Shown in pieces: positions 57,184 to 64,000 of a stretch of 64,000 nucleotides of DNA; positions within the stretch are counted from its first letter, which is position 1, and every line of letters starts with the position of its first letter. Below the pieces are notes generated by a model. That model saw nothing but the letters and a program-made list of their open reading frames with translations. It was not told the DNA's origin and did no database searches. The stretch comes from Apis mellifera (taxonomy: Eukaryota; Arthropoda; Insecta; Hymenoptera; Apidae): assembly GCF_003254395.2 (NCBI RefSeq), contig NC_037640.1:2443501-2507500 (forward strand), given 5' to 3'. Both the position numbers and the translations under genes were made by a program.

Positions 57184-59130
57184 CATCTATTTCTCCGTAT
57201 TCTTCTTTTTCGTTTTTAATTTCGAAAGAAACTTTCTCTCCTACGAGATACATAACGTCGAACGGAGGGGACCGCCTCGAGGAAGTAAATCCGCCAGCTA
57301 CTAGCAACTCGGAAAGCTCCCGGCATGCTCTTAGCCTGGTTGCATCCGCACGTAATCACTGCACGTTGACGTATCTTATTTATTCTCTGCATGCATATAT
57401 TGTTTTCGAAAAGCGGGATGTCGATCATTTTTCGATCATTGGATACTTTGAGATGATAAAATAATGGAATTTTATTGGACGATCGTGAGAAGTGATCGAT
57501 GCCCGGCTTTGAACAGTGTCGTCTCTGTTGTTGCAATGATTTCGTGTTATGGGCCAATGATGGATAATCGCTGTCGCCGCCATTTTGTACGTTTCATCGT
57601 TCAACGGAGTTTCTTTTTTTAAGAGGAATTTTCGTCGACGATGAAATGAGACAAAATGGCCGACTTTTAAGTGTAACGAAGAACGGAAGGCTTTTGAAGA
57701 ACTGCCTCCAGCTTCACAGCCACATGCACATCATGGTTGAACTTTAGTTTGAGTCTTTTTATAGATTTTGATGAGTGAAATAAGAGTTTTTAACTTTTAT
57801 TGATTTAAAGTTATATACGTGAAGTATTGCATATTTTTAAGTATTTTACACGATGTGAGTATAAGTGAGCGCCAAATTCAAATTATCTTTAGATTAATAG
57901 ATTGATCATTATTATATACTCGACGAATCTGGTTAAAAAATGAATTATTCTATTTAGATCAGTGTTTAATTTTGATATTTTTAATTCTTCTTTTCTTCCA
58001 ATTAGTTTTATGTGTTTGTGATTTTTCCATCGAAAGTTTTTAATAAAAATTTCAGCTTTGATTTCTTGATTACAGATCTATCAAATCTAAAAAAAAATCC
58101 AAAAGCTTGCAAAAAAAATTGTGTGAACAATTATAATTACATTATTTAATAAAATGCAACATTTCAACAAAGAGCAATTTATATTTGGCGCCAAAACCAC
58201 TACTTCCAATCGCATTGGACCTTAAAATCCAACATGGCGTCACGTAACTCTTCATTTAATCTATAAAAAATACGTGCAATAAAACAGAGACAAAAATTCT
58301 CGTCCAACTTGTAGAGAAAAACTAGAGTTCCATCCATGCTACCACCGCCGATACCAGTTATTATGGGTTCCATACGCACACCCATCATACACACATACAC
58401 ACACATGTATACAAGAAGCGATACGTTTCCCGCGCTGCCATTTACAAAGCGCCCGAGAACCGATCGCCAACTTCGCGAGAATCTGTCGAAGATTGGTTAG
58501 ATTTGCTCGAATACCTTTTTTTGGGACAGGGAGACAAAAAAAAGAGGTTAAAGTCCTCGATTGGGAAAGAGGAAATTGCCGTCGGTGCGTTTGTCAATGC
58601 AAGGGGATTACTTTGATCTTTCCAAAAAAAAGAAAAAAAAGGTATTGTAATTTCTCTCTCTCTCTCCTTTCATATCGTTAAAAGCTGTCACTGAGAAAGA
58701 GAGGTATCGAAGTAACCCCGTTGCGAGACGATTTGAAACTTGGACAGACGGAAAGTACGGGCAAATTTTCTTTTCCGATATTTTTTTTTTAATTTCCCTT
58801 TTTTCGTAGAAAAGAAGAAGAGCGCGAGAAAAGAAAATTTGCTCGAGCTGTCGATAGATGATAAATTAATAAGGTAAACGAGATAAACGATACGAAGAGA
58901 AGAAAATGGCGCGGAGTATTGTATAATAAGGGAGGGGGTGGAACATGATAGCTTGCTGTTAGCCCGTCTGGAAAGTTGTTCAAAGTGAGATTCATTGTTT
59001 GGGAAAGTTGGAGTTTAACGAACTGGGAAAGTTGAGAAAGAAAATGGGTGAAAATAAAAAAAGAAAAGATCGTCGAATACAGAATCTCTCTAGGCTTGTG
59101 TTACGTCTGTGTGTTGGGTGTATTTTGTAG
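55836..59130 (+). other. cac: 3.3-kb intron between the two IVS2 exons
   Basis: Holds poly-T runs (56181-56199, 56337-56348), an imperfect GTT run (56386-56419), a perfect 15-bp stem hairpin (56510-56559), CT runs near 57150-57185, and a GC-richer part at 57240-57740 with a YY1-like site on the minus strand (57565-57577). No further exon seen. Confidence 0.65.
56510..56559 (+). ncRNA. Hairpin candidate (possible intronic small RNA or splicing structure)
   Basis: The arm ACGAGGATTGCAGGA (56510-56524) is exactly complementary to 56545-56559, with a 20-base loop. Beyond two mismatches the stem continues for about three more pairs. The perfect stem is seen directly; whether it is a pre-miRNA, a splicing element or chance is unknown. 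I did not recognise either arm as a known insect miRNA. Confidence 0.25.
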
Positions 59131-59241
59131 TTTCACGAGGCGCCGCCAAAGCTAGTGGACGCCTTGGCCATCGTGAACTTCTTCGTCACACTCCTTTTCC
59201 TCATTGAGTGCATCCTCAAACTCGTCGCCTTCGGATGGAAG
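59131..59241 (+). CDS. cac: Cav2 alpha-1 alternative exon 19b: IVS1-S2 loop and IVS2, version 2
   Basis: 111 nt, 37 codons, phase 0 at both ends, exactly the length of 19a. It reads FHEAPPKLVDALAIVNFFVT and then LLFLIECILKLVAFGWK. It keeps FH, the N and T of S2, and the IECILK...AFG core with the S2 countercharge glutamate. The S1-S2 loop is different and the helix more hydrophobic. The acceptor is TATTTTGTAG and the donor AAG|GTATAA. Because both copies are phase 0, including or skipping both would still be in frame. Exclusivity is inferred from duplication, not enforced by frame. Confidence 0.93.
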
Positions 59242-59807
59242 GTATAAAAAACAATCCTCTTAATCACTAAAAATCCGCTAACTTCAGTTACACGCAACTA
59301 TATTTATACATATATTTATGCAATCAGTCAGAAAAAGTATCGTAAATCCGAAAATTTTTAAGATTTGTGTATTCCATCCAAGAGCAATGGAATATTGGTT
59401 TTATTGAAATGTTGGATGAAATCGATCCTCCATTTTTTTTTTATAAAACGTTAAGATCGTTTTAATTAATTAAAAAGCAACATCAATTTTTTTATCTGTA
59501 TTATAAACAAAATATTTGGAATTCTATAGAAGTAAAATGATTTCAAACTTTTAATAATTAGATGAGAAAGATGCCTTCTTCGCAATAATTTATTCTTTAA
59601 ATCTTTTGAAAACATAAATTGTCTTAATATATTGTCATAATTTTTACAATAGCATTTTACAATCCAGTATATTTTAAATTTTAAGAGATACTCTGCTATC
59701 ATCCAAACTTTCAATAAAAACAGAATATACTTCCAATAACGCAATTCATCATCACTTAACGTATACGATAACTTTCGTGACTGAATTGTATTCCACGCTA
59801 TCGTAAC

Positions 59808-59843
<36 letters not shown>

Positions 59844-62065
59844 TTTTATTTTTCTTCTCTCGTTCGTTCTACTCGATCTAGATCATCCTACGCGTAAGAA
59901 AAAAAAAAGATAAAGTTTCGACAACTGGCGAGAGGATTAAAAAAAAAAATCTTCGTCCAAGAAACAAAAAGAAAATTGAACTAGCGCCAGAAAAGAGGGA
60001 TATGTGATACATAATATACACGCATACACGCCAGAGACGTTCTCAAACTCGCGTCTCTCTATAATCCAATCGAACCATCGACGTAGCCGAGTAAGCATAC
60101 ACGAACTTAAGATCCCCTGTTGTTTGATCTGTTTACGAGTTGCGAGAGCGATCGAAAATCGTGTACCGATTGGAATGAGTTTTAAATAAAATCTCTCTAT
60201 CTGGTAAAGAAATCTTGCTTATATAAATAATTTGTGTTCGATACAATAGAAAAACGAAAGGAAATACGTACACGGTTCAAATTACAAATCTATTATAATA
60301 ATATAAATGTTATTCAAGCATTTCAATATTTTTAACTAGTTCTTTAACTTCTTCAAGCTTGATCAATACTTGCCTCGTAACGATAGTTGCTAATATAAGA
60401 AGGAAATTTGGTATACGCTTTGAATCGCTCTCGTATTTTAGACTATTTAGACTATTTAAAAGCTAGACGTGGAAGTAAACATAGATAGAAGTTGCTATAG
60501 AGTTGAGATTGTTGATGAGTATTCACTCTTGTTTGCATCACGTACATTTGGATATGAAAATGACCTCTTTCCTGGCTCTGGGAAAAGGGTGGAAAAATTG
60601 TAGACCGCGTATCTATCTTTCTCTGTCTCTCTTTCTATATTACATATATATAGTTTGCTTGTTATTATATATACATATATATATACCTATTACGGCATGT
60701 GTATCCCGTAGTAGATACTAACTTTAGAAAAGAGATCCTGGTCGTATATACTTCAATCGATCATCGATCACCGTGCCGTGCGACTCGGATATCTCGTATA
60801 AATCGTGTAAAACACGAAACCCTCTCAGCCTAGTCTCTTCATCTTCCGCACAACACTCTTGTTACGAGGGAGAAGAAATTGGAGAGATATCGGTAGAATT
60901 GTTTTATAATTGTTTTCGTAGATTGGAAAGTATTTTAGTTTAAACTATCAAACTTTTTTCGATATTATTATTTTGAGGATCTTGTCGATTTTGATTAATC
61001 TTGAAATGTCGAATTGTTAACGTCGTTTGTCAGAGATGTCTAAAATAAAAGTTGAACGTAGAGAAATGTAGGTTATTTATATCAGATTCTGCTAAGCAAT
61101 TGAAAAGTATTCTGGTTTCATCTTCAATTTTTTGGCTTCTGATCTCTAGAATCTATCTTGCAAATGTATGTTACAAATATATTAAGATAAGATTGTATCT
61201 CTAAGATTCGAGGTTTGGATTAATCTTTTAAATAATTTATTTCAAATTGAAATTTGATCAAAATTGAATATAATATTATTAATCTATGAATTTAGATTTA
61301 GATTAGATTTCCTCATTCATTCAATTGTTAGAGAGATGTATCTAATTAACCAAAACTTAATTTAAATTTAATCCAAATATATTGTACGAGATAAAAAAAA
61401 ATACATTTGCATATATCTCAAAAATTAACAATAAAGTGTTAATCATCCGCATACAAAAAAAAAGAAATTATTCAAATAATAACCTTGAAGATATCTCAAA
61501 GATATCGAAATCGATGGGATGGCCCTTAAATGATTAACCTTTCTTCTATTATTTCATCTATTATATACACTAGAATATAGAATATTATTATTTTATACGT
61601 GACAGTTATCAAACATTACAATTTTCTTTATGAACGAAGAGATATGGTCTTTTTTGTACTAAAAAAAAAAAAAAAAAAAGAAAGCACGGCTCTTCTTCGC
61701 ATTTAGCTTTTTTTTTTTAACCGACGTTCAAAGTTCGGTGAAGGGGTGCGTATTGGCACACACGTATACAAATATACACACACAATTCACATAACACAAA
61801 CTCAAGGAAAGATCGGAACCTGCGAAAGCTGGGCCGAGCTTCCCTCTTTTTCTCTTAGCTACCATTCAATACACACATACACAGACACACACACACACCT
61901 TTTAACTGCTTCAAAGTTTCCTCGAACCCTTTTGAATAACAAATCAAACAAGAGAAACGAATAAGAATCGAGTCAGTTTCGAAGAAGCTTTCGAAGACAG
62001 TTGTGTAGGCAAGCCTGACAGCGCGATGGATATCTAATACTTTTTTCTTTTCCTCCGGTGAGCAG
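59242..62065 (+). other. cac: 2.8-kb intron between IVS2 and IVS3
   Basis: AT-rich, with a CTTT run at 59808-59847, TA runs near 60640-60690, a poly-A at 61662-61679 and a CA run at 61882-61899. No third IVS2 copy or other exon seen. Confidence 0.7.
59808..59847. repeat. CTTT microsatellite
   Basis: About ten tandem CTTT units followed by poly-T. Confidence 0.9.
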
Positions 62066-62149
62066 AATTTCTTCAAGGACGCCTGGAACACGTTCGACTT
62101 CATCACGGTGATCGGCAGCATCGTGGACGCCCTCGTGATCGAGTTCGGG
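62066..62149 (+). CDS. cac: Cav2 alpha-1 exon: IVS3
   Basis: 84 nt, 28 codons, phase 0 at both ends. It reads NFFKDAWNTFDFITVIGSIV and then DALVIEFG. The S2-S3 loop FFKDAWN and the S3 helix with its conserved D are typical of domain IV. It joins in frame to either IVS2 exon and to the candidate exon at 63533. The donor is GGG|GTACGT. This is the last certain exon; IVS4 and the IV pore lie beyond the window. Confidence 0.96.
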
Positions 62150-62350
62150 GTACGTAGAGCTTCGACAAAAAAGAGATATCGCCTTCGTTACAAAACTGCT
62201 GACGAGTAAATGTTCCGAGTGAAAAGTAGTAATTCTATTTCTTTTTCTTTTTTTTTTCCTACCCCTAAGAAAAGAGAAAGTAGAATATTCTTCCAGAAGT
62301 TTTTTTTAATTTTTAATCGACGAGAAAACCACCCACGATGAGAACACCTT

Positions 62351-62386
<36 letters not shown>

Positions 62387-63532
62387 TACACCCCACTTAT
62401 TATTATTAACTGTGTCGATAACCCAATGTTTGCTTGACTTGTACATTATTATCGAGTGTTGTCTTTCCTTTAACCCTTTTGCTGCTTATTTAGTTTCAGC
62501 AGAGATATGTACAGATATATAACACGCATAGCAGGTAATATTTCGACGATATTATTCGATATCCCTTTACAATATCATGTATTATTTTGCGTAGCTTATA
62601 TGCTGCATTCATACGCTACACACCCCACACTGTACATTATCACATTATCTGCATATAGCGTATACAGTCTCACCACGATATATATATATATATAATACAC
62701 ATTGAGATCTAGAATAATCTCTCGAAGGGAAAATGTAAGAGAGGGAGAAAAAAATATTGATTTCGATCAATGGAGAAGTAATATTCGTCTATTTTGTTAT
62801 TTTTCGAGTAAAAAAAATATCCAATTCAAGTATATATTTAATAAAGAGATTAGACTAGCATCGTATTGTCTTTTTCCAACGTTACACTTCGACGTTTCCC
62901 TTCGAGTGATCTCTATCTATTCCGTATATAGTAAAAGCGAACATTTTTCTTCGAACTCAACTGAACATAAATACAGCACTACCCATCAACTATTTCTTTA
63001 CTCCTCTCAGTAGTAGAAGTATTAAAGAACCCGAAGTAAACGTCGTGCTATATAACTCCACACGCCGTAATTATTACAATCCAGTAAAAAAAAAAAGGAA
63101 AAAAATCGACAGATATAAATATATATTATATATACACACACAGACATTATAGTTAAGCGTCGATGCCCCACATCAAGTCGAGTCGAAATCTCCTTTTTTA
63201 AATGCTTGCACTCTCCCAGTAGGTTTGCTGAATCGACCGAGATTAAACGCGATCTTATTGGCTAACTTACTTTTTAGATAAAGGTAAGCCGAGCCAAAAC
63301 CAATCTTTTTCCAACGCGTAAATATATATATATATTATATATTTTATATATATATATATATGACAAGTTGTTTAAATCTCAGTCTCAGCCGCCGCCTCAG
63401 AATTACTAAGCTTCGTTTATTATATGTAAATCTCCGCTAGTTTTGTACTATTATTCGCATATATAATGAGATCAGTGTGTGCCAATCATCGGCCCCAATA
63501 ATTTTGCAATATCGTGTATTTTTGTACTATAG
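62150..63532 (+). other. cac: Intron after IVS3
   Basis: 1.38 kb of AT-rich DNA with a CT run (62351-62383) and several TA runs (62680-62694, 63319-63361). The arginine-rich IVS4 exon was not found here. Confidence 0.7.
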
Positions 63533-63580
63533 GAGCGGTTTTCGAGTATGCCCAGTGGCGGCCAGCTAGGCGAAAAAAAG
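63533..63580 (+). CDS. cac: Candidate 48-nt cassette exon in the IVS3-S4 linker
   Basis: The acceptor TTTTTGTACTATAG and the donor AAG|GTATAA (the same donor hexamer as exon 19b) enclose 48 bases that read ERFSSMPSGGQLGEKK in phase 0, the phase left by the IVS3 exon. It lies where the extracellular S3-S4 linker of domain IV would be encoded. In vertebrate Cav2 genes this position also has a small optional exon, which alters gating and toxin sensitivity. It does not resemble S4, so it would be an insertion, hence optional. Splice sites and frame are seen; expression is unknown. Confidence 0.5.
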
Positions 63581-64000
63581 GTATAAAGTTTCGTCACATT
63601 AACACCCGCAGACCCGTAAGTTGTCCGTGTAATTTTAAAATTTGATATTATTAACAGGGGAGGAATAAGATATTATACACAACGACGAGAATAATGATCT
63701 TTCGTCATCGTTATCCCAACGAAAGTGCAATTGCAATTATTTGCTCGTTCGTTGCATTATTTGCTTGCAAATAAAAAAAAAAAAAAAATATCCCCTCGAC
63801 ATTCTATCGCGCTTATATACGACACGATATATACATCTTACTTACTTACTTGAGCGTTACACAAAGCAGGCACACGAATATGGCATATGGATGCGGTATT
63901 AACGCGCGATCAAAATTTCTGCAGCCATCGCATCTACAGAGGCTTCGCTCACAGCAAAATGGGTTTAACGAACGACTACAATAATAGGACGAAATGATGA
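63581..64000. other. cac: Intron at the window end
   Basis: AT-rich DNA with a poly-A (63772-63788). No IVS4-like exon, so the gene continues past the window. Confidence 0.6.

Overview
The window is insect genomic DNA, AT-rich with CpG not depleted, which points to a hymenopteran and most likely a bee. It contains one protein-coding gene that I can support: the 5' two thirds of the Cav2 (presynaptic, P/Q/N-type-like) voltage-gated calcium channel alpha-1 subunit, called cacophony (cac) in Drosophila. It reads left to right on the + strand. The order is small exons separated by large introns. Exon borders were set from GT/AG sites, phase continuity and the 24-transmembrane-segment plan of the family. 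The exons cover the N-terminus, domain I, the I-II linker with the beta-subunit site, domain II, a short II-III loop, domain III, and domain IV as far as S3. IVS4, the IV pore and the C-terminal tail lie beyond base 64000.

Layout. Bases 1-2940 are 5' flank. Bases 2941-5131 are a purine-rich, CpG-rich block that looks like promoter and long 5' UTR; it ends in an ATG with a good Kozak context and a consensus donor (5099-5131). Bases 5132-31558 look like a 26-kb first intron, with a five-copy ~165-bp tandem array (18042-18890), two complex CpG-rich blocks that may be conserved noncoding DNA (21280-21540, 23160-23490), and a second promoter-like island with two perfect CRE palindromes (23990-24660). 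Bases 31559-62149 hold the recognisable coding exons. Bases 63533-63580 hold a candidate 48-nt cassette exon.

Three positions carry duplicated exons that are alternatives to each other: IS4 (33569-33669 and 38029-38132), the beta-binding part of the I-II linker (42928-43043 and 43844-43959), and IVS2 (55725-55835 and 59131-59241). For the first two, the reading frame itself forces one-or-the-other use. The IVS2 pair are both 111 nt and phase 0, so frame does not enforce exclusivity. A 21-nt microexon, a possible 36-nt exon extension after IIIS6 and a 48-nt exon in the IVS3-S4 linker add further diversity. Single-copy exons code for the domain I-III pore glutamates, most S4 segments and all S5-S6 segments. 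The duplicated exons alter voltage sensing, beta-subunit binding and the domain IV voltage-sensor environment.

The introns also contain three short elements with hAT-like terminal inverted repeats, a second tandem repeat (47551-47980), many simple repeats and some perfect hairpins. No tRNA, rRNA, CRISPR array or second gene was seen. The N-terminal exon that joins to 31559 is not settled.
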